Source: Roseomonas nitratireducens (GTDB lineage Bacteria; Pseudomonadota; Alphaproteobacteria; Acetobacterales; Acetobacteraceae). Taken from it: a DNA stretch of 64,000 bases. The DNA is taken from the NCBI RefSeq assembly GCF_017813355.1, contig NZ_JAGIYZ010000006.1, positions 138,060-202,059 on the forward strand. The letters run 5' to 3'. A model generated the notes under the pieces. It saw only the letters and a program-made list of their open reading frames with translations. It ran no database searches and was not told the DNA's origin. Each line of letters starts with the position of its first letter. The first letter of the stretch is position 1. Below, piece by piece: positions 35,970-44,482 of this stretch. The position numbers and the translations under genes are program-made.

Positions 35970-36677
35970 ATGGCCGAACCCGCCCCCGCCCGACCCGCCT
36001 CCACCGTGCTGCTGCTGCGCGACGGCGCGGCGGGCATGGAAGTCTTCATGGTGGTGCGGCACCACCAGATCGACTTCGCCTCCGGCGCGCTGGTCTTTCC
36101 CGGCGGCCGCGTGGAGCCCGCCGATGCGGTGATCGCCGGCGGCGACGACCAGGCGGCCTTCCGCGTCGCCGCCGTGCGCGAGACCTGGGAGGAATGCGGC
36201 GTGCTGCTCGCCCGCCCCGGCGCGCCGCCGCCGGCCGAAGGCGAATTCGCCGCCATGCTCGCCGCGCGCGCGCTTGTGCCGGATATCGAGGCGATGGCGC
36301 ATTTCGCCCATTGGATCACGCCCATCCCCGTGCCGAAGCGCTTCGACACGCATTTCTTCCTCGCCGCCGCGCCGGCCGACCAGGACGCGCTGCATGACGG
36401 GCATGAAGCGGTGGACAGCGTCTGGATCCGGCCGCGCGACGCGCTCGCCGCGGCCGAGGATGGCAGCCGCAAGATCGTCTTCCCGACGCGGATGAACCTG
36501 CTGAAGCTGGCCCGCCACGACAGCGTGGCGGATGCCTTCGCCGCCGCGCGCGCCACGCCCGTGGTGACCGTGATGCCGGAGATGCGCATGGCGCCCGAAG
36601 GCCGCATCCTGCGCATCCCCGCCGCCGCCGGCTATGGCGGGGAGGAATTCCTGGCGGGCGATCCGCCGTCGATGTGA
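35970..36677 (+). CDS. NUDIX hydrolase with extended Nudix box
   Basis: The 235-residue protein has a Nudix signature split by an insert: GALVFPGGRVEPAD is followed by about 17 residues before RETWEECGVLL, where the classic box has only a short spacer. The REx2EE core glutamates are intact, so metal-dependent diphosphate hydrolysis is expected. Expanded boxes occur in NUDT19-like CoA diphosphatases, which would suit a region rich in CoA chemistry, but this is inference. The ATG at 35970 starts right before the first strand (STVLLLRDG). It diverges from the acyl-CoA ligase gene with a 96-base gap. Confidence 0.87.
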   Translation: MAEPAPARPASTVLLLRDGAAGMEVFMVVRHHQIDFASGALVFPGGRVEPADAVIAGGDDQAAFRVAAVRETWEECGVLLARPGAPPPAEGEFAAMLAARALVPDIEAMAHFAHWITPIPVPKRFDTHFFLAAAPADQDALHDGHEAVDSVWIRPRDALAAAEDGSRKIVFPTRMNLLKLARHDSVADAFAAARATPVVTVMPEMRMAPEGRILRIPAAAGYGGEEFLAGDPPSM

Positions 36678-36690
36678 TGAGGACCGCCCC

Positions 36691-37911
36691 ATGACCGCAC
36701 CGCGCCGCCTGCGCTTCGGCATCTTCCTCGCCCCCTTCCACCGCGTGGGGGACAATCCGACGCTCGCGATCGAGCGCGACATGAAGCTGATCGAGTGGCT
36801 CGACGAGCTCGGCTACGACGAGGCCTGGATCGGCGAGCACCATTCCGCGGGGTGGGAGACGATCGCGAGCCCGGAGATCATCATCGGCGCCGTCGCGGAA
36901 CGCACGAAGCACATCCGCCTCGGCTCCGGCGTGACGAGCCTGCCCTACCACCACCCACTGCTGGTCGCGCAGCGCTTCGTGCAGCTGGACCACATGACGC
37001 GCGGGCGCGTCATGCTGGGCTGCGGGCCCGGCGCGCTCGTCTCCGACGCCTACATGATGGGCATCGACGCGGCGCATCAGCGCCGCCGGATGGATGAGGC
37101 GCTGACCGCCATCACCCGTCTGCTGGCCTGCGAGGAGCCGGTCACGATGGAGACGGACTGGTTCACGCTGCGCGAGGCGCGGCTGCACCTCGCCCCCTAT
37201 TCGGACCCCTGCTTCCCGATCTCCGTCGCGTCCTCCACCACGCCATCGGGCGCGCTGGCGGCGGCCAAGCACGGGCTCGGGCTGCTCTCGCTCGGCGCCG
37301 GGCTGCCGGGCGGGCCGAAGTCGCTCGCCGAGCAGTGGCGCATGGCGGAAGCGGAAGCCGCGAAGCATGGCAAGCGGATGGACCGGCGCAACTGGCGGCT
37401 CGTGGTCAACCTGCATTGCGCGGTGGATGACGAGACCGCGCTGCGCGACGTCCGGCACGGGGAGACGCTGGAGACGCTGACCTATTTCAGCGAGACGCTC
37501 GGCCGCCCGCCGATGCGCTCGGAGGATCCGCTGCGCGACGGTCTCGCGCAGGGCTCGACGCTGGTCGGTTCGCCCGAGACGGTCGCGGCGGGGATCGAGC
37601 GGCTGCTCGCCTACACCGAAGGCGGGACGGGCGGCATCCTGTTCCGCGCGCATGAATGGGCGGACCGGGAAGCGACCTGGCGGTCCTTCGAATTGTTCGC
37701 CCGCTGGGTCATGCCGCGCTTCCAGGGTTCGCTCGCCATGCCGGCGGCGTCGCGCGAATGGGTCAGCGCGAACCGGGAGAGCATCTTCGCGCCCAACATG
37801 GCGGCGCTGAAGCAGGCCTTCCGCGATGCGGGGCAGGAGGCGCCGGAATTCTCGCGCCTCAAGCTCCACACCGGGAAGGTCGAGGTGCCATCTAGTTCAG
37901 GCGGAGATTGA
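36691..37911 (+). CDS. LLM-class flavin-dependent oxidoreductase (luciferase-like monooxygenase)
   Basis: The 406-residue protein is a bacterial-luciferase-type TIM barrel: RLRFGIFLAPFHRVGDNPT at the start, IGEHHSAGWETIASPEIIIG (about 47), IRLGSGVTSLPYHHPLLVAQ (about 78) and MTRGRVMLGCGPGAL (about 102). These proteins use reduced flavin supplied by a reductase; none is adjacent. The ATG at 36691 follows GAGGACC and the NUDIX stop by 13 bases. The substrate is unknown. Its 3' end overlaps the opposing Bug gene by 20 bases. Confidence 0.91.
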   Translation: MTAPRRLRFGIFLAPFHRVGDNPTLAIERDMKLIEWLDELGYDEAWIGEHHSAGWETIASPEIIIGAVAERTKHIRLGSGVTSLPYHHPLLVAQRFVQLDHMTRGRVMLGCGPGALVSDAYMMGIDAAHQRRRMDEALTAITRLLACEEPVTMETDWFTLREARLHLAPYSDPCFPISVASSTTPSGALAAAKHGLGLLSLGAGLPGGPKSLAEQWRMAEAEAAKHGKRMDRRNWRLVVNLHCAVDDETALRDVRHGETLETLTYFSETLGRPPMRSEDPLRDGLAQGSTLVGSPETVAAGIERLLAYTEGGTGGILFRAHEWADREATWRSFELFARWVMPRFQGSLAMPAASREWVSANRESIFAPNMAALKQAFRDAGQEAPEFSRLKLHTGKVEVPSSSGGD

Positions 37912-38854
37912 GGCGGCGGATCACCGCCCCTTCCTCCTCGATCGTGCGCTGGACGGCGGAACGGTAGTCGTCGCTGTTCATGTAGACGACCGGCATGTCG
38001 AAGCGTTCCAGCACGGCGAGATGCGCCGGGTCGTGCAGCGCGGCCTTGAAGGCGTCGTGCAGCACGCGGACGATCCCCGGGTCGATCCCCTTCGGGCCGG
38101 CGAGGCCGTAGGGGGAGGCCGAGACGATGTCGATGCCCGTCTCCCGCAGCGTCGGCACGTTGGGGTAGCGCTTCGCCCGTTCGGCGCCCCAGGTGACCAG
38201 CAGCCGGAACTGCCCGCCATCGACCAGCGGCGCCCATGACGTGCTGTCCGCCATCGCCTGGGTCTGGCCCGAGAGCAGCGACTGCGCGTTGTCCGCGCCG
38301 CCGCGGAAGGGCACATGCAGGAACTCGATGCCGCGCTCGGCGCCGATGCGTTCCATGGTGATGTGCAGCGTGCTGCCGATGCCCGGCGAGCCGTAGGCGA
38401 CCTTGCCCGGGTTCGCCTTCGCGTAGTCGAGGAATTGCTGCCAGGTCTGCCAGGGGCTGTCCGCCTTCACCACCACGCCGAACAGGTAGCCTGTCAGGTG
38501 GATGATGTAGGTGAAGTCGCGCATCGGATCCCAGGTCGGGCGGCTCGACATCATCGGGTAGCGGAAGGCGGTCACCGGCAACTGGCCGACGAGGTAGCCG
38601 TCGCCGCGCTGTTCCGCCGCCATCATCTGCGCTGCCATGGTGCCGGCCGCGCCGCCGCGATTCTCGATGATGACCGGCTGACCCAGATGGCGCGTCGCGA
38701 CCTCGGCCAGCGCGCGCAGCTGCCCGTCGGTCGAACCGCCGGGCGGCCAGGGCACGATCAGGCGGATGGAACGGGTCGGGAAGCCCGACTGCGCCACGGC
38801 GGGGGCTGCGAGCAGCGCGCCGGCGGCGCCGAGCAATGTGCGGCGGTTCATCAT
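37892..38854 (-). CDS. Bug-family solute-binding protein (second in window)
   Basis: The 320-residue protein has a signal peptide with twin arginine (NRRTLLGAAGALLAAPAVAQ), the Bug motif FPTRSIRLIVPWPPGGSTDG, VIIENRGGAAGTMAAQMMAA and the C-terminal PYGLAGPKGIDPGIVRVLHD. It closely resembles the Bug protein at 33380 in layout, for example both have FTxIIHLTGYLF, suggesting relatively recent shared ancestry. It should bind a carboxylate in the periplasm; no TctAB genes are nearby. A GGGAGGACG ribosome site precedes the ATG. It lies downstream of the thiolase-like gene, with a strong hairpin in between. Confidence 0.93.
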   Translation of the reverse strand: MMNRRTLLGAAGALLAAPAVAQSGFPTRSIRLIVPWPPGGSTDGQLRALAEVATRHLGQPVIIENRGGAAGTMAAQMMAAEQRGDGYLVGQLPVTAFRYPMMSSRPTWDPMRDFTYIIHLTGYLFGVVVKADSPWQTWQQFLDYAKANPGKVAYGSPGIGSTLHITMERIGAERGIEFLHVPFRGGADNAQSLLSGQTQAMADSTSWAPLVDGGQFRLLVTWGAERAKRYPNVPTLRETGIDIVSASPYGLAGPKGIDPGIVRVLHDAFKAALHDPAHLAVLERFDMPVVYMNSDDYRSAVQRTIEEEGAVIRRLNLRLN

Positions 38855-38887
38855 GCGTCGTCGTCCTCCCGTATCGGGTCCTTCTGG

Positions 38888-38915
38888 CGGCCCCGCGCGG
38901 CGTCGCGCGGGGCCG
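38888..38915 (-). terminator. GC-rich hairpin just after the thiolase-like gene
   Basis: An 11-base perfect stem (CGGCCCCGCGC with GCGCGGGGCCG) encloses a six-base loop and starts 10 bases after the thiolase-like stop. No T-tract follows, so it is either a non-canonical or Rho-assisted terminator or an mRNA-processing/stability hairpin between this gene and the downstream Bug gene. Confidence 0.5.
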
Positions 38916-38924
38916 GAGGGCGGC

Positions 38925-40076
38925 TCAGGGCCGTTCGTTCGACAGCACCACGGTGCCGGAGGCGGAGAACATCCCCCCCACCCCGTGGCAGACGCTGACC
39001 TTCACGTCCGGCACCTGCGCGGGGGCGATGCCGCGCACCTGGCGGACGCTCTCCTGCAGGGCGAACATGCCGTACATGCCGGTGTGGGTGTAGGACAGCC
39101 CGCCGCCATTGGTGTTGAGCGGCAGCTTGCCGCCCGGGCGCGTGTTGCCTTCCCAGATGAAGTCCTTCGCCTCGCCCCGCCCGACGAAGCCGAGATCCTC
39201 GAGCCCATAGAGCGGCAGATGCGCGAAGGCGTCGTAGATCATCAGGTGGTCCACGTCCGCATGCTTGATGCCCGACATGCGGAAGGCCTCGGGCCCCGCG
39301 ACGCGGAAGGCGCGGCTGGAGGTGAAGTCCTCCATCTGGCTGACCATCGTCGTCTCGGCGGATTCGCCGCTGCCCAGGATGTAGGCCGGCTTCTGCGGGA
39401 AATCCTTCGCCCGGTCGGCGGAGGTGAGGATCAGCGCGCCGCCGCCATCCGTCACCAGGCAGCATTGCAGCAGCCGGAACGGATAGGCGATCATCTTGCT
39501 GTTCAGCACGTCGTCGATCGTGATCGGGTCGCGGAAGGCCGCGCGCGGGTTCTTCCCCGCCCATTCGCGCTGCACGACCGCGACCTGGGCCAGCTGCTCA
39601 TGCGTGACGCCGTAGGTCTTCATGTAGCGCAGCACGGGAATGGGAAACAGCGTCGGCGGGCCCATCGGGCCGAAGGGCGCCTCGAACTGGCCCTGCAGGC
39701 TCTGTGGCTCGGGCGGGCGCGGCGTGGCGTTGATGCGCGACTTGCCGCTTTCGCCATGCGTGATCAGCACGGTCTTGCAGTAGCCCGCATGGATGGCGGC
39801 CGCGGCATGGCGGACATGCAGCATGAAGGAACAGCCGCCCACGCCCGTGCCGTCCACCCATTTCGGCGTGATGCCGAGGTAGTGCACCAGCTGCTGCGGC
39901 ATCATCGGCCCGACGCAGGCGAAGCCGTCGATGTCGGAGGGCTTGAGCCCCGCATCCGCCATCGCGTTCAGCGCTGCGTCGGCATGCAGCATGATCTGCG
40001 ACATCTCGGGCACGGCGCCGATGCGCGTGCTCTCGGCCGCGCCGACGATAGCGATCTCGCCTGGCTTGATCGTCAT
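38925..40076 (-). CDS. Thiolase-like protein (SCP2/non-condensing thiolase family)
   Basis: The 383-residue protein has a thiolase fold: AIVGAAESTRIG at the start, the nucleophile region VGGCSFMLHVRHAAAAI (Cys at about 90), LNTNGGGLSYTHTGMYGM with the conserved histidine, and a C-terminal VCHGVGGMFSASGTV where the second thiolase cysteine would be but is not seen. That pattern fits proteins that cleave or bind acyl-CoA rather than make acetoacetyl-CoA. It is partnered by a DUF35 OB-fold gene four bases upstream, a usual pairing. The ATG at 40076 follows GGAGGG. Confidence 0.9.
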   Translation of the reverse strand: MTIKPGEIAIVGAAESTRIGAVPEMSQIMLHADAALNAMADAGLKPSDIDGFACVGPMMPQQLVHYLGITPKWVDGTGVGGCSFMLHVRHAAAAIHAGYCKTVLITHGESGKSRINATPRPPEPQSLQGQFEAPFGPMGPPTLFPIPVLRYMKTYGVTHEQLAQVAVVQREWAGKNPRAAFRDPITIDDVLNSKMIAYPFRLLQCCLVTDGGGALILTSADRAKDFPQKPAYILGSGESAETTMVSQMEDFTSSRAFRVAGPEAFRMSGIKHADVDHLMIYDAFAHLPLYGLEDLGFVGRGEAKDFIWEGNTRPGGKLPLNTNGGGLSYTHTGMYGMFALQESVRQVRGIAPAQVPDVKVSVCHGVGGMFSASGTVVLSNERP

Positions 40077-40080
40077 GGTC

Positions 40081-40497
40081 TCAACCCTCCTTCGCGGGGC
40101 GGAACAGGGGGAGGGTGACGGCATCGTCCATCGGCACGAAGGCGACCTCGAGCTTCATGTCGAGCTGCAGCGCCTCGGGCGTCTGCGGGCAGTCGATGAT
40201 GTTGGTCATCATGCGCGGCCCTTCCTCCAGCTCCACCACGGCGATCGCGTAGGGCGGCTTGAAGCCGGGCACGGGGCGATGGTGGATGACGTAGGAATGC
40301 AGCGTCGCGCGGCCGGACGCCTCGAACACGCTGACGTTGCGCGTGCCGGTGTAGGGGCTGAAGGGGCGCGGGGGGAAATAGGCCTTCCCCGTATCGCCGC
40401 AGCGCTGCAGCAGCAGCTTGCCGTCCTTCGTGCCGTCCCAGAAATGCTTGGTCTCGGGCGTGGGCTCGGGCCGCGGGCGGCCTGGTTCCAGGGTCAT
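40081..40497 (-). CDS. DUF35 OB-fold protein, partner of the thiolase-like protein
   Basis: The 138-residue protein has the DUF35 pattern: N-terminal helix with TKHFWDGTKDGKLLLQRC, a rubredoxin-like zinc ribbon, then an OB fold (ASGRATLHSYVIHHRPVPGF, PPYAIAVVELEEGPRM). The ribbon is degenerate: RCGDTGKAYFPPRPFSPYTG keeps one of the usual four cysteines, so zinc is probably not bound there. Family members bring acyl-CoA to thiolase-like partners, and the partner is encoded four bases downstream. The ATG at 40497 is chosen for the GGAGGAAG just upstream. Confidence 0.9.
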   Translation of the reverse strand: MTLEPGRPRPEPTPETKHFWDGTKDGKLLLQRCGDTGKAYFPPRPFSPYTGTRNVSVFEASGRATLHSYVIHHRPVPGFKPPYAIAVVELEEGPRMMTNIIDCPQTPEALQLDMKLEVAFVPMDDAVTLPLFRPAKEG

Positions 40498-40567
40498 CTC
40501 TGCGCTTCCTCCTTCCTCTCTTGCCGGCATCGTCGCCCGGCGCGGCGGGAAGGGGAAGGGGGGCGGG

Positions 40568-41437
40568 CTACAGCTCCAGGATGCGCTCCGGCGCAGCCTT
40601 GCCGCGGATCAGGTCCCACAGCCCGATCATGTTGCCGCGGAACCGGCCCCATCGGTCCGCCCAGGGTTCCGGCCGGATCGAGCGCACGAGGTTCGCGAGG
40701 CAATGCCGCGCCGCGCTCGGGATGGCGTGGTTCCAGGGGAAGGTCCCCTTGCGCGCGAGATAGACGGGATTGACCACCTGCGAATAGCCGAGCCGCACCT
40801 GCGCCACGCGCCCCGACTTCGACCCCAGATGCACGCCCCGCGCGCCGGCCAGCCGCAGGATCGCGCCATGCCGGCCCAATTGCCGCGTCACGTCGATATC
40901 CTCGTACCAGGCATAGAGCGGCAGGCGTTCATCGACGCGGATGCCATGCGCGCGCACCGTCGCCATGCGGAAGGCCATGTTGCAGCCATAGCCGTTGAAG
41001 TGCGGCGCCATCGCCATGCGGTCCGCGGGCGGGATGTCGGCCGCGAGCAGCGCCGCCCCTTCCTCGACCGAGAAGCCCGGCCCGTTCGCGCCATCCGCCA
41101 CCACCGTGCCGGTCGCGACCACCATGTCCGGCCGCGTGGCGAAGGCCGCTTCCGTCACCGCCAGATAGTCGGGCGCGCAGAGGAAATCGTCGTCGAGGAA
41201 CAGCACGACGTCGCAATCCGCCGCGGCATCCAGGATCGCGTTGCGCTGGCGCGGCAGGCCGGCCGGGGCGGTGATGAACTCGATGCCCGGGATGGCGTCG
41301 CACCCCGCCACGTCCTCCGCCGTCACGTGGCAGACGATGACGCGGTCGGCGCGGCGGGACTGCCGTTCGAGGTCGCGCAGAACGGCGGCGAGGATGGCCG
41401 CGCGGCCGCGGGTGGCGATGCCGATGGCGATGCGCAT
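40568..41437 (-). CDS. Glycosyltransferase family 2
   Basis: The 289-residue protein has a GT-A fold of family 2: RIAIGIATRGRAAILAAVL at the start, VVLFLDDDFLCAPDYLAVTE with the metal-binding acidic motif (about 78), and WYEDIDVTRQLGRHG (ED base region, about 190). It should add a sugar from a nucleotide donor to a surface glycan. It is the last gene of the glycan operon and its start overlaps the preceding stop by one base. Donor and acceptor are unknown. Confidence 0.88.
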   Translation of the reverse strand: MRIAIGIATRGRAAILAAVLRDLERQSRRADRVIVCHVTAEDVAGCDAIPGIEFITAPAGLPRQRNAILDAAADCDVVLFLDDDFLCAPDYLAVTEAAFATRPDMVVATGTVVADGANGPGFSVEEGAALLAADIPPADRMAMAPHFNGYGCNMAFRMATVRAHGIRVDERLPLYAWYEDIDVTRQLGRHGAILRLAGARGVHLGSKSGRVAQVRLGYSQVVNPVYLARKGTFPWNHAIPSAARHCLANLVRSIRPEPWADRWGRFRGNMIGLWDLIRGKAAPERILEL

Positions 41438-42312
41438 CAGCCTGCCTCCGTCAGCGCCGGCAGCACGGCCGGCGCGCGCGCCTCGGCCGCCAGCGCGCCG
41501 GCCATCCGCCCGCGCCAGGTCATGTAGTAGTAGCCCGCATCGTGCATCCGCCCGCGCAGCAGGCTCAGCGCGACGCCGCCGAGCGGACGGACCAGGAAGG
41601 CGACCCAGGCCGAGGCCGGCGCGCCATGCCGGCGCAGCGCGAAGCCGAGGCCGCGGCCGTAGCGCTCGGCACGCTCCACCGCGACATCTGTCAGCCGCTT
41701 GTCGGGATGGATGATGCGCAGGTCCGGGTCGTAGCGCGCATGCAGCTCCTTCGCCATGGCGCGGCAGACGAGGTCGTTGCCCTCCGCCGAGCCGAAGGGC
41801 GTGCCCGGCCCCATCCGCTCGTCGAAGCCGCCGAGCGCCATCGCCGTCTCGCGGCGGAGAAACAGGTTGAACTCGATCACGCTGGTCCAGACATTCGCGA
41901 GGTCGATCGCCCCGCCTTCCAGCCGCCAGCGCCCCGAGCCCAGCCCGCCTGCGGGGGAGGCCGCCGGTCCCGTCAGCACATGCAGCGCGGGGCTGGCCGC
42001 GAAGGCGGCATCGACGCGATCGAGCACCCCGGCCGGATAGAGGCAGTCATCGTCGGGGAAGGTGACGATCTCGCCCCGGGCATGGCGCAGCCCGAGGTTG
42101 CGCGCGTGGTTGGCGTTGCGCACCGAGGACCGGATGCGCCGCAGCGGCAGGCGCCCCGCGAAGGCCGCCTCCACGGGACCGACGCGGTCATCCTCGTTCT
42201 GGTCGACGATGATGACTTCGAAATCCTGCCGCCCCTGGGCAAGCAGGCTGTCGAGCAGCTCCGCGATCTCCCGGTCCCGCCCGAGGGTCGCGACGACGAG
42301 GGAGAACCTCAC
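41437..42312 (-). CDS. Glycosyltransferase family 2
   Basis: The 291-residue protein starts FSLVVATLGRDREIAELLDS, has ARNLGLRHARGEIVTFPDDD (the metal-binding DDD, about 90) and GPGTPFGSAEGNDLVCRAM in the acceptor region, all typical of family 2 inverting transferases. A hydrophobic stretch near AWVAFLVRPLGGVALSLL may contact the membrane. It overlaps the upstream GT4 gene by four bases (ATGA) and the downstream GT2 by one, so it is made with the whole glycan set. Specific linkage unknown. Confidence 0.89.
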   Translation of the reverse strand: MRFSLVVATLGRDREIAELLDSLLAQGRQDFEVIIVDQNEDDRVGPVEAAFAGRLPLRRIRSSVRNANHARNLGLRHARGEIVTFPDDDCLYPAGVLDRVDAAFAASPALHVLTGPAASPAGGLGSGRWRLEGGAIDLANVWTSVIEFNLFLRRETAMALGGFDERMGPGTPFGSAEGNDLVCRAMAKELHARYDPDLRIIHPDKRLTDVAVERAERYGRGLGFALRRHGAPASAWVAFLVRPLGGVALSLLRGRMHDAGYYYMTWRGRMAGALAAEARAPAVLPALTEAG

Positions 42313-43409
42313 GCCCGTGCCTCCTCCACCACGCGGCGCATGGCGGCGCGGAAGGCGGCATGGCCGAAGCGCTCGGCATTGGCGCGGCAGGCGGTGGGGT
42401 CGATGGACATCGCCTCGAAGCGGCCGACCGCGTCGATGATGGCTTCCGCCGCTTGCTCGGCGAAGAACAGGCCGGTCTCGCCCTCACGCACGATGTCGCG
42501 CGCGCCGCCCTTGCCGAAGGCGATCACCGGCGTGCCGCAGGCCTGCGCTTCGACGGTGGCGATCCCGAAATCCTCCTCGGCCGCGAAGATGGCCGCGCGG
42601 GCGGATTGCGTCAGGCGCACCAGTTCCTCGTTGGACACGCGGCCGCGCAGCTCGATGTTCGCGGCACCCGAAGCGGCCTCGCGCACGCGCGGCGCGTTGG
42701 GCCCGTCGCCCACCACGACCAGCCGGCGGTCGGGCATCCGCGCGAAGGCCGCGGCGATCAGCTCGATCCGCTTGTAGGGGACCATGCGGGAGGCGACGAG
42801 GTAGAAGCCTTCCTTCTCCGCCTTCAGCGCGAAGCGGTCCACGTCGACGGGCGGATGGACCACCAGCGCATCCCGCCGCCAGACCTTGCGGATGCGCTCG
42901 GCGATGTAGGTGGAGTTGCCGATCAGCACGTCGGGTCCGAGCGCGCTCGCGCGGTCCCACATGCGCATCCGGTGCAGCAGCCAGCGCGTATATGCGCCCA
43001 TGATGCCGCGCTCGAGTCCCGCTTCCCGCAGATACTGGTGCTGCAGATCCCACGCGTAGCGCATCGGGCTGTGCACGTAGGAGACATGCAGCTGCCCCGG
43101 CCCGGTCAGCACGCCCTTGGCGACGGCGTGGGAGGAACTCAGCACTAGGTCGTAGCCGGACAGGTCCAGCTGCTCGATCGCCAGCGGCATCAGCCCGAGG
43201 AATTTCCGGAAATGCTTCCGCGCGAAGGGCAGGCGCTGGATGAAGCTGGTGGTCACCGGCTTACCGCGCAGGAAGCCGCGCTCGGCCTCGGGCAGGAAGT
43301 CGCAGACGGCGAACAGGTCCGCCTCCGGCCATTCGGCGATCAGCTGCTCGACGACGCGCTCGGACCCCGCATAGGTGTCGAGCCATTCATGGACGATCGC
43401 GACCTTCAT
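42309..43409 (-). CDS. Glycosyltransferase family 4
   Basis: The 366-residue protein has a GT-B fold: KVAIVHEWLDTYAGSERVVE at the N-terminus, YDLVLSSSHAVAKGVL, YVHSPMRYAWDL, then FYLVASRMVPYKRIELI and the donor-binding FAAEEDFGIATVEAQACGTP with its EX7E pattern, followed by VIAFGKGGARD. It is a retaining transferase for the surface glycan. The ATG at 43409 overlaps the upstream GT4 stop (ATGA); the frame is open further upstream but that part lies over the other gene. Confidence 0.92.
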   Translation of the reverse strand: MKVAIVHEWLDTYAGSERVVEQLIAEWPEADLFAVCDFLPEAERGFLRGKPVTTSFIQRLPFARKHFRKFLGLMPLAIEQLDLSGYDLVLSSSHAVAKGVLTGPGQLHVSYVHSPMRYAWDLQHQYLREAGLERGIMGAYTRWLLHRMRMWDRASALGPDVLIGNSTYIAERIRKVWRRDALVVHPPVDVDRFALKAEKEGFYLVASRMVPYKRIELIAAAFARMPDRRLVVVGDGPNAPRVREAASGAANIELRGRVSNEELVRLTQSARAAIFAAEEDFGIATVEAQACGTPVIAFGKGGARDIVREGETGLFFAEQAAEAIIDAVGRFEAMSIDPTACRANAERFGHAAFRAAMRRVVEEARA

Positions 43410-44482
43410 GCGAGGCGCTCCCGGACCTGCGCGAGCAATTCCCGCGCCGCCCGTTCCCAGGTGAATGTCCGCGCGCGCGCCAGCCCCGCCGCGCGCAGCG
43501 ATGCGGCGAGCCCATCCTCCGTGGCCAGCCGGTCGAGTGCGGCGGCGAGCGTCGCCGGCGCCGCCGGGTCGAACCACAGCGCGGCATCGCCGCAGACCTC
43601 CGGCACCGCGCCCGCGCGCGCGGCGACGACGGGGCAGCCGCAGGTCATGGCTTCCAGCGGCGGCAGGCCGAAGCCTTCGTAGCGGGACGGGAAGACCAGG
43701 CAGAGCGCATCGGCGTAGAGCGCGCGCAGTTCGGCATCCGATACGCGCCCGAGCAGCCGCGCGGCGTCCGCCGCCACGCCGCCGCCGGCGCGGAACACGG
43801 CCGGGTCCGCCGCCCCCGCCACGGCCAGCGTCAGCCCATGCCCGCCAAGCGTCTCCGCCGCCGCGGTCAGCACGGCGAGGTTCTTGTGCGCCGCCGGATT
43901 GCCGACGACGAGCGCGTAGCGCCCCGGCGCCAGCCCGTGCTTCGCCAGCACGCCGGCCTCGGGCGCGATGCGCAGCATGTGCTCCCCGCCTTCGGGCAGC
44001 ACGCCGATGGATGCCGGCGCGATGCCGAGGGCCGCCGCGATCCGCCCGCGCGAGAATTCCGAGACCGTCAGCAGCCTTGCCCCGCGCGCGGACAGGCCGC
44101 GCTGCAGCAGCCGGTACCAGCTGCGGAAGGCGAAGGAATAGGATTCGGGGGTGTCGAAGGCGCCGGCATCGTGGATCACCACCGCCTGCCGCGCGCCCGC
44201 GAGCAGCGGCGCGGTGTTGCCGAGGTTGATGAGGAAATCCCCGCCGAGGGCGCGGGGCAGGTCCCATTGCTCCCAGCCCTGGCCGCCGCGCGTGCCGACC
44301 GGCTGCGAACGAAAGGCGACAAGCCCGGCCTCGCGCGCGCCCTGCGGCGCCAGCAGCCGCGCCGCCGGCCATTCGCCGCGCGCGGCCAACGCATCGGCGG
44401 CGGCGACGATCTCGGTCGCGAAGCGCTGCACGCCCGTCATGCCCTGCGTCAGGAAACGCCCATTGATGGCGATGCCGCTCAT
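43406..44482 (-). CDS. Glycosyltransferase family 4
   Basis: The 358-residue protein begins IAINGRFLTQGMTGVQRFAT, has VIHDAGAFDTPESYSF and the serine-rich LTVSEFSRGRIAAALG, then the donor domain with YALVVGNPAAHKNLAVL and LVFPSRYEGFGLPPLEAMTC (EX7E motif) followed by GCPVVAARAGAVPEVCG. It resembles mannosyltransferase-like GT4 enzymes of exopolysaccharide operons. The ATG at 44482 overlaps the flippase stop (ATGA). The precise sugar is not deducible. Confidence 0.92.
   Translation of the reverse strand: MSGIAINGRFLTQGMTGVQRFATEIVAAADALAARGEWPAARLLAPQGAREAGLVAFRSQPVGTRGGQGWEQWDLPRALGGDFLINLGNTAPLLAGARQAVVIHDAGAFDTPESYSFAFRSWYRLLQRGLSARGARLLTVSEFSRGRIAAALGIAPASIGVLPEGGEHMLRIAPEAGVLAKHGLAPGRYALVVGNPAAHKNLAVLTAAAETLGGHGLTLAVAGAADPAVFRAGGGVAADAARLLGRVSDAELRALYADALCLVFPSRYEGFGLPPLEAMTCGCPVVAARAGAVPEVCGDAALWFDPAAPATLAAALDRLATEDGLAASLRAAGLARARTFTWERAARELLAQVRERLA

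Noticed and set aside
34131..36677. An 848-residue protein ending in the NUDIX domain
   Set aside because: The first 600 residues are the antisense of the Bug and acyl-CoA ligase genes; the NUDIX gene begins at 35970.
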